DNA of 64,000 nt from Lenzites betulinus. Taxonomy: Eukaryota > Basidiomycota > Agaricomycetes > Polyporales > Polyporaceae. The stretch covers positions 640,911 to 704,910 of the forward strand of contig JABYQU010000014.1 of assembly GCA_022264855.1 (NCBI GenBank), written 5' to 3'. The notes under the pieces are model-generated. The model saw nothing but the letters and a program-made list of their open reading frames with translations. It made no database searches and was not told where the DNA came from. A program made the position numbers and the translations under genes. Positions 42,974 to 54,025 of this stretch are shown here, in pieces (positions within the stretch are counted from its first letter, which is position 1; each line of letters begins with the position of its first letter).

Positions 42974-44590
42974 ATGAGTACGGGTGAAATCGTGCGCACG
43001 GGTCTGACCCTCGCCGCCCTCACCGATTGGACGACTACTCTCTCCCTCATCTTCGGCGGATGCTGTAGGTCAGTCGCTTCACTACCCCCCCCATTTCTCC
43101 CTCCTCTCGCGCCTCAACGGGAACGGAGTAACAGCAACTGACGAGCGCACACAACAGTAACGCGCTCACGCTCGAGCACCTCACGCGCGCGCACCCGCAC
43201 GCGGGCTCGCTGATCACCTTCGCGCAGTTCGTGCTCATCTCGCTGCACGGCCTGCCCAAGTTCGTCGTCTTCTCCTCTCCCCCATCTTCCGCTTCCGCAT
43301 CCACATCCCCCACCACCTCAAATCCAAGCCCAAGACACGGCTCGCGATGGGGGCGCTGGATCCCGCGGCTGCGCGCGCGCCGGACGCCGCTCGCGCCGTA
43401 CCTCGCGCAGGTCGCGCTCTTCTACGCACTCTCGCTCCTGAACAACGCCGCGTTCGCGTACGGGATTCCGATGGCCGTGCAGATCATCTTCCGCTCGGGC
43501 GGGCTCGTGGTGAGCATGCTCATGGGTTGGCTGCTTGCGGGCAAGCGGTGCGTCCCTATCCTTCACCTTTGCGCCTCAAGGGTTTTGGGGAACTGATGAA
43601 ATGGATTGGACCGCGTGCAGATATAATACGACGCAGATACTGTCTGTACTCCTGGTCACCGCCGGAGTCGCGCTCACCACCTTCTCCGCCGCCACGCCCA
43701 AGAAAACCGCGCCCCCATCGCCAAATTCGTCTTCATCCGCGAAGGGGCCAGACTCTGGGGAGGAGGAGTCGTTCGCGGGCATGTCGCGCGAGCAGTGGCG
43801 CTACGCGACGGGCATCGCGCTCCTCACGCTCGCACTCGTGCTCTCCGGCCTGCTCGGGATCGTGCAGGACTGGACGTACGCGCGGTATGTGCGCGCGGGC
43901 GCGCCTGCTGCTTCTAATGGCCATGGAGCGCCGCATCCGCCTGGCGAGGACGAGAAACACGAGAACGGGCACGCAAATGGGCACGCGAATGGACATGTGA
44001 ACGGGTCCGCGTCCGCGAAAGCGCAGGCAGCGCAGAGCACAGAGCCAGAACCGTGGCAGGAGAGCATGTTCTACCTGCACTTCCTCTCGCTCCCCATGTT
44101 CTACTTCGTCCGACACGACCTCGCCGCACAGGCACGGGCCCTCGCCGCCAGCCCGCCCGTGCACCTCTCCCTCCCCTTCCCGCTCCCCGCACCGCTCTCC
44201 GCCGCCCTCGACCGCGCGCTCACGCTCTACCCGCCCTTCGGCCTCTCCCTCGCCCCAAGCGCCAGCGCCTCCAGCCTGAGCCTGAGTGTGCACATACCAG
44301 GCGCGTACCTGACGCTCGCGGCGACGGCGGCGACGGCGCTCGTGTGCGTCGCGGGCGTGCACCGGCTCGCGGCGCGCGGCGTGTCCGCGCTCGCGGTGAC
44401 ACTACTGCTCGTCGTGCGCAAGGCGGCGTCGCTCGTGCTCAGCGTGCTGCTGTTCCGCGCGGGCGGGGGCGTCGGCGCGGGCGTGTGGGCGGGCGCGGGG
44501 ATGGTGTTTGCGGGGACGGTGGGGTATGCGGGCGGGTCGCGGGGTGGGAAGGGGCACGGGAAGGAGAAGGAGAAGGAGAAGCAGGAGTAG
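42974..44590 (+). CDS. Nucleotide-sugar transporter, YEA4/SLC35B4-like (UDP-GlcNAc)
   Basis: Multi-pass ER/Golgi carrier, likely exchanging UDP-N-acetylglucosamine for UMP and so feeding glycan or chitin synthesis. Start MSTGEIVRTGLTLAALTDWT; an intron follows IFGGCC and leads to SNALTLEHLTRAHPHAGSLI and TFAQFVLISLHGLPKF. The GCCSN...LE and G.LITFAQF pair is typical of this family. More helices: QVALFYALSLLNNAAFAYGI, PMAVQIIFRSGGLVVSMLMG, TQILSVLLVTAGVALTTFSA, GIALLTLALVLSGLLGIVQD. A cytosolic insert with NGHANGHANGHVNG repeats follows, then FYLHFLSLPMFYF and several Ala/Val/Leu helices with VTLLLVVRKAASLVLSVLLF. The tail is Lys/Glu-rich (KEKEKEKQE), a possible dilysine-like signal. Three exons. 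The exact sugar is inferred from family. Confidence 0.78.
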
Positions 44591-45691
44591 TCACAGGCGG
44601 GGGAGAGTACGTGGTGGCGGGCTGGGTTACATGGGGCTTTGCGGCGATGCTGACTTTGTAGACTGTGACTTATTCGGTGGGCGATTCGTTGGATGCTTAT
44701 AATAACTACTGCTAAGTACGCCGCTCCGTATGCATATGTACGCGCGCCGTCACCCCAATCCAGGGGTGCCAAGGCCCAAGGCCCAACGCCAATTTACAGT
44801 CGTACATAACCAACCAGTGCAGATAAGACCCTCTCAATGCTCACACAAGCTGAACCAGGACTCGAAGTAGTAGCTGGTATGTACATAGATAGCTACGACA
44901 GTCGTACACATATAACAGGAGACAAACAACAAATACATCCGCATGTCATGAATTTGGTGATGCATCCGACGTGCAAATGTTTGATAGTACACATGCGCTA
45001 CACAGGCAAGTAAAAGACATAGTAGCGCACGCATGGAAGTCTGGAGTGAGTGGGTGCTGCAGCAGCCCGCCATACAACCAGACCCATTCCGCATGCGTCT
45101 CCGAGTGGATAGATATGGGTGCCGCGGGCGGCAGTGCATATGTCTAGGGTCGTGTGCCAGTCCGTGTGCCGCTACAGCACCGTCGTGGCAGGTCGTAAAC
45201 CAGTCGTAACAGTTGAAAACGAGCTTGATGAGAATCCTGCGGGCCCTGTCATTCTGCACAAATATCAGGCCTTAGGGTCCGGCGGATGGCCGCACGTAGC
45301 TTCAGTGGACCTTGAGCATTGAGAGTGTGCTGGGCGTGTTGTAGCCATCAAGTTGGCGGGAGCATGGTACGAGTGGCAGGCCGAGCGCGTCGCCCGGCAG
45401 GTCCGAGATGTCAACGGGAGGGCGAGCGGGAAGAGCAGAGCGCTGTCGGGGTCGAAGTCCGCGCATTGGATGGACGGGAACGTATGTCCATTGGGCATCA
45501 GTGGCGGTAGCGGGTTCAACGCGGGCGACATGCATAGCGGAAGGGAAACAACGATTGTCATCAAACCGGGCTCGCGCACGGACATAAGGGTAGGGCAAAA
45601 GGGGGCGAAGGCAGTACAAGTACGGTGGGAGAGACAACAGAGAGCACAAGGGCAGCGGAGTTGGGTAGGCTATGACTGTACGGGAGGACAC
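44591..45691. other. Intergenic, no gene seen
   Basis: Between the converging transporter and CBP80 genes. No coding signal or repeat recognised in 1.1 kb. Confidence 0.55.
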
Positions 45692-48600
45692 TCACGCCTC
45701 TTGGCCTGTGGCGATGTTCCACGTCTTCCGGAACAGCTCCACCGCTGGGCCTGGCTTGCTCGACACCTTGGCGAACGCGACCGTGCCGATCGTGTTCATG
45801 TAGTTGCGCAGGTAGGGAGAGTACTGCGGTCAACGAAGAAAGAAGACCGTTAGCATTCAATAGAATGATGCAGGAAATGAGAAAAAGCGCGTACCGTCCT
45901 GCTCCAGTGGCGGTACCAGCCCCACGTTTCCCAGGTCTCCCAGTCCTCGTCTTCCCAGTTCGCGCGGTTGTGCCACGCGTGCTCGGTGATGACCTCGCCC
46001 ACCTTCTCGCTCGCAGACTCGACAGCGAGACACTCGACAAACCCGCCAAGCGTCCGTGCAAGCGCAGACTTCTGTTCACGAGTGAGGACCGTGAATGCCT
46101 TGATGGCAGAAGTGAGCTGAGGAGACTCCCCGGCGGGGATGACGTCTGTCAAAGCAAGATGGTGAGCGACCAGCCCGTGTCTAAATTACAGGGCATATTC
46201 ACCTGGCCTCGCCTCTGAGTCTACCTCCATCGTGGCGCTCTCACCCGCGATGACCTTCGCGGCTTTGTCGTCCGCCTCCTTCCGCAACGCAGCGACCTTC
46301 CGCCTCTGGAACATGACACGTCCGTTCGCCTTGTCCAGCGCAGCCTTCAGCAGATCCCACTGGTATGCGTTGAAGGTCGCCTTGAGCTTGCCGTCGACGA
46401 CCTCGGTGTAATGCGCGAACGTCCACGCAACGACGTCCGTCGGGTCGACGATCTGGTACTGCATGAGCTTGTCGAACACGATGAGGATCATGTGCCGGCT
46501 GTTCTTCCAGAACGCGGCGACGCCGTTCATGAGGTCCGTCCGCGCCTCCGCGTTCGAGGTGCCGCCCGTGGAGATCTGCCCGGCGGCGAGGTTGCGGAGG
46601 AGCGGGAGGTAGCGCTCGATCGCGTTGAGGAAGTGGGAGAACGAGCGCGAGCCGATGTGCAGGAGCGACTGCACGACGAGCGAGCGCACGACGGTGTCCG
46701 CATTCGAGACTGTTTCCATCATGCCGTTGCGGAGCGTTTCGAGGTGCGTCATGACATCTTCGGGTTTTGCGCGGCCCCGGATGAGAGTGAGGAGGGCTTG
46801 CGCAGATTCATGATGGGGGTTTGCTGCGACGTGTTAGCGAGTCTGAGGGAAAAATAGATAGTGTGGGAGGTGGCGTACTTGGGTCGTCGTAATCGTACTC
46901 GGGACCAGGTGCTTCGGCCGTGATAACCTGAGCATCTGCTTCCCTCATCGGTTCTGGCAGGATGCGCAAGATACGATCATGGTACGCTAGACGGATCTCA
47001 AACTCAACTGCGCGACGCATGAATGTGCGCTTAGGGTGTTGAGATACGAGCACCAAATCAGGAACCCTGTGCCGTGAATCATCAGCCTGTGGTTGCAATG
47101 GACGGAGGCCATAGTAACTTACCACTCTTTCCACACCCATTGAAATCCGAAGTTACTCATGTGGACAGCGAACCACTCCGCAAAGCGGTGGGCCACTTCT
47201 ACATCAAGTCCATCTGCGAGCAGCGCATATAGGCGTCGGATGGACTTGCCAACGGCAGGACCGACGGTTTGTGGCGAAGACTTGCACAACTCCGTAATCA
47301 AGGCAATGTAGTAGATAGACTTGTACGACGACTCAGGGAGCATGAATGTACCACCTAGAATGGTCTTCGGAGAACACCATCAACATCAACAGGATGACAA
47401 CGATCTGGAAATTACTAACCTCCAAGAGGGTGCTCTCAAGCTGCCAGTCCTTGCCTTCGACAGGGGACTGGGGCGGCGCACCAGGACGAGGCTTGAAGGT
47501 ACCCGACAACGTCCACTTTGGGAATTCCAGAAGAAGACGCGCACAATCCTTGCGGTTGACCTCAAATATGTCGACTGTGTCGACAAGCGAGGAGCGGATG
47601 GCAAAACCAACAGGTGTTGTAGGATCCGGAGTGACCTGCTAGAGCTGTTAGCGAGGGCATGTATAATAATTTGATGAACGGCACGCTAACGTCATTTTCG
47701 AAGAGGCGAACGTAGCACTGTGGCCATTCCTCCTTTTTAGGCTGTGCATCCTCGCCGGACTCCGTTGTAAGACCATCAAGCTCAATGACCTCTGGAGGTA
47801 CCAGCACACCAGGCAGATTGTATGGTTCCTCGCTCCATGGCGGGGAGGCCGTATACGGCTGAGGGTAGCTATCAGCAGTTTGGGAGAAGTCAGACCCGTT
47901 GAGCGTCTGCAACGCTGCGAGAGCACAGTCAAGCCACTGAAGGGAGCGCTGGTCAGAAGGGAAAACGTATAAACAAGGGATATGCATACCTCCTCCGCGT
48001 GCTCCAATACAGCAGTATCAACGAAGAGACGAAGAACTGGCTGAACCAGTGTTTTCGCGTCCTTGGTTGACTCAATGTACGTTTGGAGCGCACTGAGAAT
48101 CTCTGTTACGTCTAGAGAGACATCCTGCTTGATAACAGGTCCCGCCTGAAGAGAGGTGAGCGCCCCGTCAAGCACCGAACTGGCGTTTACTCACAATCAT
48201 GAGCCCCTCTGCGGCGCAAAGACCCGCCTTCGAAGCTCGTCCGTGTGACACACCGAACTCGTCCAGGACAGCCGTGAATGACTTGAGAAGCTCATAGAGA
48301 GACTGAACAGAAATCACGCGTGCGACTGTCAGATGTGCAAAGAATTGAACCTGCAGGAGCGGCGTGAGTTTGCTGGATAGTTTTCGTGGGTGGGTTCTAC
48401 ATACACATAGCCGTGTTTCCCTCCACGCCTGCTTGTCTAGGAAGGCTTGGAAACCTTTCCAGAAATCTTCCAGCACTTGCCTCCCCAATGACGGGCTCCC
48501 AGGAGCAGCGTCAGTAACTGGCCGATCATGCAAAAGACGCAGTAATGCGGCGTAGTACGGGATCTTGTAGGGTTGCTCCGTCACACTGTAGTACGTTAGA

Positions 48601-48947
48601 AGGTCTTTGCTTTGGGGAAATGACTTGCTCACCCTATTCGGAAGCCTTCTGTGACTGCAGGCACGTTAGGAGGCGCATGATTGAAGATTTGGTCAGCTAG
48701 ACGAGGCAGCTCTTGCACAGGATCCTGCGGGGAAAGACAAATTCAACATCACGCAGGCCGCCACAGTCGACTGAGACGTACCACTTCGCCGAAGTTTATG
48801 ATCGTTTTCCTCAACTTTTCCTCCGGAGTCTCATATGTTTCTCTTGCGTAGTCCTCTATTCCTTTCGGTTTGAGTACGCTCGCGTCAGTGATGCCAGAAC
48901 TATCGAAACTGACCTCGCGGATGCCTCCTTCGCCCATGGTAGCTCAT
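45692..48947 (-). CDS. CBC1: Nuclear cap-binding protein, large subunit (CBP80)
   Basis: Large subunit of the nuclear cap-binding complex, holding CBP20 on the m7G cap for splicing, export and decay control. A 34-nt first exon (48914-48947, MSYHGRRRHPR) and a 52-nt intron lead to GIEDYARETYETPEEKLRKT, IINFGEVDPVQELPRLADQI and EGFRIG. Further blocks: YKIPYYAALLRLLHDRPVTD, VQFFAHLTVARVISVQSLYE, FEVNRKDCARLLLEFPKWTL, YKSIYYIALITELCKSSPQT, HRFAEWFAVHMSNFGFQWVW (the conserved SNF.F.W.W), IEIR-like EFEIRLAYHDRILRILPEPM, LLHIGSRSFSHFLNAIERYL, WKNSRHMILIVFDKLMQYQI, and the end WETWGWYRHWSRTYSPYLRN to NIATGQEA. Three MIF4G-type helical domains are expected. About a dozen introns. A start at 48937 is in another frame and is rejected because the exon 1 splice gives the better N-terminus. 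Confidence 0.9.
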
Positions 48948-49463
48948 GATCACCGTTCACGTCGGCTTGCACAACAAGTTTCAAGACAGACTTTGCTTTA
49001 CGAGGGCAGATGATTACGCCGTTTGAAAGAACGACGGCGACAAAAGACTGGATTCCGTTGCTGGTTAGGACTGAACAGTACTGAACCGGGGAAAGCACGT
49101 CGGCGTTACTCGTGAGATTGTTTTCAGCGCTGATTTCGTCACCGGGCTACCGAATATGGGCATGTGGTTTCTCCTTTCAGACTTGTAAGTAAAATGTCGC
49201 AAGCATGGAAAATATTGCATTATCAATTCGAGGCCTCGCTCGACCGGACTGGCTCAACCGACAGACTTGACTCGCAGTCGTCGACCACAACCTCCTCGCC
49301 ATCGGGCGCGGCTCTCACACACTCTCTTACAACGCCTGTCAGCTCCCAGGAGGCGTTCTCGCGCGGAACGGCTCTGTACTCTGGAGCTCGCAGGCCGCCC
49401 TGGTGAGCATGCTTTCTGTGCAGTTGGCTCTCAGTCGTTTACCCCAAACAGTATGCGAGACAC
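48948..49463. promoter_or_regulatory. Divergent promoter region, CBP80 / PPR gene
   Basis: 516 bp separate the two start codons. Frames inside have no recognisable motifs. No clear TATA box. Confidence 0.45.
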
Positions 49464-52310
49464 ATGCCATGTAACTGGTCAACATCGACCAGCTTTCTCC
49501 TACGAAGCTTTCACGCCAGAATCTCGACCCACGCCCGTCCGAGGTCTTACCTCACGCAGGTGACCTCGCGCGTGGGTCCTTGCACATACTCGCACGGGCG
49601 ACTATTCTCTCGCCTGCACGGGTACCGAGGGCTTGCCACCTCCGCCGCCTCCGTCACCCCCCTCGCCCGACAGGCTGAAGACATCGCAACATCACATCCC
49701 ACCGTTATAGCCTCTTCCATTCAATCCACCTCAGCTGCGCTATCGTCTGCCCAGGTCTCGCGTGCAGCTGCCCAAGCCGCTCGTCTCTCCGTACGGGAAG
49801 GGAACTACGGAGATGCTCTATATATCGTCAACTCGGCTTGCCATTCCGTCCTGCATGGGCCGCTTGATGGCGGGTCCTCTCCCGCATCCCAACTCCAACC
49901 CATCCAATTCGGATGCGCTGTCTCTCCTCGCCTGTCGGCCCACGCCTTCATCCACGGACTCGTACGCGCAGGATACACTAAGAAGGCCGGCCAGTATGCC
50001 CATCTCATGATGCGCGCAGGCATCCCCCTGCGTACCAAGACCCTCGAGTCTGTCGTGTCTTCGATTGTCTCAGCACCTACCATTCTGCCTAAACTCGGTC
50101 CGTTCGCTCGTGTCATACCTCGGAAGCCCGCTGTCGATAACCCGACTGTCTTGCGCGTGCGAAGTAGGGGCGTAGCAGACCTCGGCGCTCGCGCGGCCAT
50201 CGATGTGCTGCAAGCAGCTCGTACGTTCGGACAACGACGAACAGAGCGGATGTACAGGGTCTTGATCGAGACGCTGCTCATGCAAGGGGAAATCCTGGTG
50301 GCTTCTCTGCTCTTCGTGATGCTATTGAAGGACTACGAAGTTCGTAATTCGCCCGTTGTGACTAACGACGAGCCTGGCGACCCAAATTACATCACCTACG
50401 ACCATCTACGCGTCTCTTTACCATCCTCGGCGGCTCGCCTCAACGCTCCATTCCCCAACCCGATGCTCATGAGCAGAATCCTGAGCGCTGTAGAGGCAAC
50501 TCGAGACCCAGGACAGGATCCGGAGGCCTCCCAGTCGACGCAAAGTCTGGCCCTCTTCGCGATGTTACTGGACAGTGGCCAAATTGCTCGCTCTCGCGTG
50601 GCTGGTCTCATATCGGCTCTGTACAAATACCCAAGGACTACAGCCCATGTCCGGGTCATACGAGACGGCAAACCCGTGCGCGTGCAGGCCTACAGATACT
50701 TCCACGACGTGCTCGCGCGACTCATCAACTCGCTAGCCGTGAACGATCCTCTACGGCCTCCGCCCTCCCTTTCCCTGCGCTCCTACAACTCTTTGCTCAC
50801 ATACGCCCTCCGGCATCGCCTCTCCCCAGAAATGGCGTCCACCGTACTCCAACATATGTGTGTTCGACGCGAGCCTCCCTTGCAGCCTGACCTGGTCACA
50901 TACAACATTCTCCTACGTTCCGGAACGCTCCTGCGTAACATGTCGATAAGCGAGCATGCGCTCTCAGCGCTATGTCAGGCAGATGCAAGTAGGAGAATGC
51001 GCATACTGTCAAGAATCGCTCGGCCCGGCAGGGGGACGCCGTCGTACACACCGCCGCAGCTGGAAACGGTCGAAGATACGAATGCCCCTGGATTCCGCTC
51101 TGTCCTGCAGAGGCTTGAGACGGAGGCACTGGCGCTACCCGCCCTGGCACCCCGCCAGGCGCTGAAGGGTGTTGATAGCTACACGCTGACGAGCTTGATC
51201 AGCTACCTGACATCGACCGGACAACCCGCAGCAGTCGCGGAGGCTCTCTTCCTGGTGTTCCCTGAGCTCGCCACCGCAGACCACCCCGCCACAGGTACGG
51301 CTACCGAGCAGCACATACACCGATACTCGTCAAGGAAAGAGGCACTGAAGCGCGCTGTCGCGTACGGTCCCTACGTCTACGCAACTCTCATCAACGCGCT
51401 CACGAAGGCGGGGGAGATTGGACTCGCCGAGCGGGTGCTCGTCGTTGGTCAGCTGGCGGAACGCGCAAGCCAAACTCAAGAGCTCGTCCCGCACGTCCGG
51501 CCCTGGCATCTCACGGTGCACGCATACACAGCGATGATGCAAGGCTACGCCGCTGCAGCACACGGAAAGCTTCCACCCCACAAGCTTGAGGATGACTACG
51601 TCGGCACGGCGTTGCTCGAGCGACGCGAGCGACGCACCACCCCCGAAGCGCACCGGAGCCGGCATGGCTACGCGTTGCTCGTGCATATGCTCAACGAACG
51701 TGACAAGCAGCGAGGGGAGCGCAAGCTGACGAAACCGCAGCTGAGCAAGCTGAACGCGACGCTGCTCTACCGCTCGATGTCTTCGAGGGGACGCGCGCTG
51801 CTCATCGCGCTCGCCCGCAACAGGACGGTCAGCCCGAATCGCGGCAACAAACACATCGAACCGACGGAGCCCTACACTGTCAAGCCCGACGCGCGTTTCT
51901 TCAACGCCGCACTGGAGCTCTACGCGCCTCGCCTGGACCCTATCCCCAAAACCCGTGGTCCGCTCGCCCGCAAGTACCGCCGGTTGCATCTCGCCAAATC
52001 GCCGAAGTTGGCGCCCAATAAGAAGCCCTCCCGGATGCTGCTTAGGGTCTTGAAGGACATGGTCGCGTGTGGCTTCGAAGTGCCAGTGGGCTTCCGCCAC
52101 TTCCTGGAGGAGAACGGGACGGAGTGCACTCCCAAGCGGCCGCGGGCGGTACACCTTAATCAACCTTACGCGTTCCCGCCGCCTTCGAGGAAACTCAAAC
52201 CCTACGAGCTGCCCACGTTCAAGACGCGGGGCCTACCAATACGAAAGCGGACAACGAAGCGGCTACGGAGAGCGGTGAGGAGACCAGCTCGGACTCAGGT
52301 TGTAACATAG
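49464..52310 (+). CDS. Mitochondrial PPR-type protein, intronless
   Basis: Large (948 residues) single-exon protein, probably a mitochondrial RNA-binding helical-repeat factor. The N-terminus is rich in Ser/Arg without acidic residues (MPCNWSTSTSFLLRSFHARI), as in a targeting peptide. Helix-pair segments of PPR type include LSAHAFIHGLVRAGYTKKAG, MYRVLIETLLMQGEILVASL, SYNSLLTYALRHRLSPEMAS, DLVTYNILLRSGTLLRNMSI, YVYATLINALTKAGEIGLAE and LTVHAYTAMMQGYAAAAHGK. The YN.LL and Y..LI..L..AG patterns are those of PPR motifs. The C-terminus is very basic (KRTTKRLRRAVRRPART). Repeat boundaries are loose, as in other fungal PPR proteins. The RNA target cannot be told. It ends 143 bp from the oppositely oriented IF-3-like gene. 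Confidence 0.78.
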   Translation: MPCNWSTSTSFLLRSFHARISTHARPRSYLTQVTSRVGPCTYSHGRLFSRLHGYRGLATSAASVTPLARQAEDIATSHPTVIASSIQSTSAALSSAQVSRAAAQAARLSVREGNYGDALYIVNSACHSVLHGPLDGGSSPASQLQPIQFGCAVSPRLSAHAFIHGLVRAGYTKKAGQYAHLMMRAGIPLRTKTLESVVSSIVSAPTILPKLGPFARVIPRKPAVDNPTVLRVRSRGVADLGARAAIDVLQAARTFGQRRTERMYRVLIETLLMQGEILVASLLFVMLLKDYEVRNSPVVTNDEPGDPNYITYDHLRVSLPSSAARLNAPFPNPMLMSRILSAVEATRDPGQDPEASQSTQSLALFAMLLDSGQIARSRVAGLISALYKYPRTTAHVRVIRDGKPVRVQAYRYFHDVLARLINSLAVNDPLRPPPSLSLRSYNSLLTYALRHRLSPEMASTVLQHMCVRREPPLQPDLVTYNILLRSGTLLRNMSISEHALSALCQADASRRMRILSRIARPGRGTPSYTPPQLETVEDTNAPGFRSVLQRLETEALALPALAPRQALKGVDSYTLTSLISYLTSTGQPAAVAEALFLVFPELATADHPATGTATEQHIHRYSSRKEALKRAVAYGPYVYATLINALTKAGEIGLAERVLVVGQLAERASQTQELVPHVRPWHLTVHAYTAMMQGYAAAAHGKLPPHKLEDDYVGTALLERRERRTTPEAHRSRHGYALLVHMLNERDKQRGERKLTKPQLSKLNATLLYRSMSSRGRALLIALARNRTVSPNRGNKHIEPTEPYTVKPDARFFNAALELYAPRLDPIPKTRGPLARKYRRLHLAKSPKLAPNKKPSRMLLRVLKDMVACGFEVPVGFRHFLEENGTECTPKRPRAVHLNQPYAFPPPSRKLKPYELPTFKTRGLPIRKRTTKRLRRAVRRPARTQVVT

Positions 52311-52453
52311 GCATGTGTAATTACGTCGGGTGCCCGATGCAGATAAAAGTATGGGTAATTCGCAGCAAAGACCTGTGCTTGAAAGCGGGGTGATTGAGGG
52401 CTTGGATTAAGCAAAGCACCGGTAACATATGTAGTGATGATGGTATGGTAAGT

Positions 52454-53581
52454 CTACGGCGACTCGGATGGCTCGGGTAAGATTCCCTCTAGATGTGCAG
52501 TGACAATTCCCTTCCGGACGTCCCTTGGCTTCGTCTCCTTCCCAAATTCAGCTAATGCCTGCAACGTCCGTTCTACCCGTTCCTGTGCTATCGTGGAGTC
52601 CACCGCGGTCGCTGCATTGGCATCGTCGGAACTTTTCTTGTGCTTCTCCTTCTTCGACGGCGGGGGCAAGATGAAGACGATTTCTACGCGCTCGCCACCG
52701 CGTAGAGCAGACTCGACGCTTTTGAGCCCTTCCCAGGAATCGCCCTCGTTATATATCCACTTGAGCTCCACGGTCCGTTTTCGACGCAAGGCCTCCAAGA
52801 ACAGTCCGACAGCCTGCTTCTGCACCGCACGCTCCTTGGACTCCTTCCCGACGTCGGCCAGCAAGGATAGCGCCTGCTCAACGATCTTCTCCTGCTGCTC
52901 GGGAGGTGGGAGTGGCTGGCCCCTCTTCGCCGCGAAGATTAGGTTGACGCGGTTGCCCTCCTCGAGCTCCGCTCGGACCTTCCTCAGCTTGAACTCCATG
53001 TCCGCGGTGCCCACGTACCACGTGAGCTGCACCTCCTTCTCCTCCGTGGGCTTCTTGCTCGCCTGGACACGCTTCTTCGTCCGCTCCCTGTCGTACACCA
53101 GCTTCCGGTCATGCACCTTGACGATGGGCTCGGGCTCGTTCGTGACGAGCTCCAGGAAGTGGGTTTTGAGGTTGAAGCGGGAGAGGGTTTGACGGAGGGG
53201 AGCGGGGGGCTCGAGCACGCCCGTCTCGGGATTGACAAGACGCACGAAATTGTGTTGAATCTCCTCATTACGCGGCTTGCGGCCTTCCCTTGTAGATTTT
53301 TGTTCGTTTGGCGGGGGTGGGGTGCTGATCTTCTGCTCCCGGAGGGTGCGAGAACTCGAAGGGGTACTGAGTGGGGATCGGGAATCACGCGTAGACGTGT
53401 GCGGGGGTGCGTCGCGGGTAATAGTGGACAAGGAACGAGGGGAGAAATATATTGAAGAACGTTGGTTCCAGGTTCGCGCGTGTTTGCTCGTGCTGGCCAC
53501 GCAGCTGTAGTAAATCTTAGCACCGGAGCTTGCGAGGCATACATACGACATACCGTACAGCCCTGGAAACAGCGCTCGCAC
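52454..53581 (-). CDS. Mitochondrial translation initiation factor IF-3-like, intronless
   Basis: 375 residues in one exon. The N-terminal 70 residues are Ser/Thr/Arg-rich, fitting a mitochondrial presequence. The IF-3 N-domain follows: NEEIQHNFVRLVNPETGVLE, APLRQTLSRFNLKTHFLELV, EPIVKVHDRKLVYDRERTKK. The C-domain has KEVQLTWYVGTADMEFKLRK and ELEEGNRVNLIFAAKRGQPL (compare the family pattern of a K-E-I strand, a D/H-L-x-x-K helix and a G-x-x-V-x-V strand). An extra C-terminal repeat-like part (KWIYNEGDSWEGLKSVESAL; RVEIVFILPPPSKKEKHKKS) resembles a second partial copy of the domain. The start at 53581 is the first Met of the frame; a Met 10 codons later is possible. Confidence 0.75.
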   Translation of the reverse strand: MRALFPGLYGMSYVCLASSGAKIYYSCVASTSKHARTWNQRSSIYFSPRSLSTITRDAPPHTSTRDSRSPLSTPSSSRTLREQKISTPPPPNEQKSTREGRKPRNEEIQHNFVRLVNPETGVLEPPAPLRQTLSRFNLKTHFLELVTNEPEPIVKVHDRKLVYDRERTKKRVQASKKPTEEKEVQLTWYVGTADMEFKLRKVRAELEEGNRVNLIFAAKRGQPLPPPEQQEKIVEQALSLLADVGKESKERAVQKQAVGLFLEALRRKRTVELKWIYNEGDSWEGLKSVESALRGGERVEIVFILPPPSKKEKHKKSSDDANAATAVDSTIAQERVERTLQALAEFGKETKPRDVRKGIVTAHLEGILPEPSESP

Positions 53582-54025
53582 ATTTCCCTACGTTCATTTC
53601 GCAGTCCAAGTAAAAGGCACGCAAGTTAAGACAGATTACAGTGCGACCGGTACATATGGAGGGAGGAGACGTTATGGCGGAGCAGAGCAGACTCGCTGTA
53701 TGGATGCCTGTGTATGGGCGCCTGTACCTACACATATCCGAGAATTGCGGGCCGCGGCATCCGCCGAACGTGCCTTCGCCCCAAACCTGGACTAGTATAC
53801 TAGGATCTCGCTCGTTGCCTCACAGACCTTGCCCCATCAGACAGTGCAAAGTTTTGGACAATGATATATTGTATCCACATGTTCACTCGCTCTGGGCTTT
53901 GTATGTCATGCAACACGCTGTCAAGAAGCAAGGCAGCCACACTCGGTAATCCATCCGGGACGCATACATCCATAGCATTCAAGATTACATATACTGTGGT
54001 CAATGAACATCACTCAGGAATCCCT
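53582..54025. other. Intergenic, no gene seen
   Basis: Upstream side of the IF-3-like gene and 3' flank of the monooxygenase. No supported feature. Confidence 0.5.

Noticed and set aside
51330..52163. 277-codon minus-strand frame
   Set aside because: Antisense to the well-supported PPR gene; no motif.
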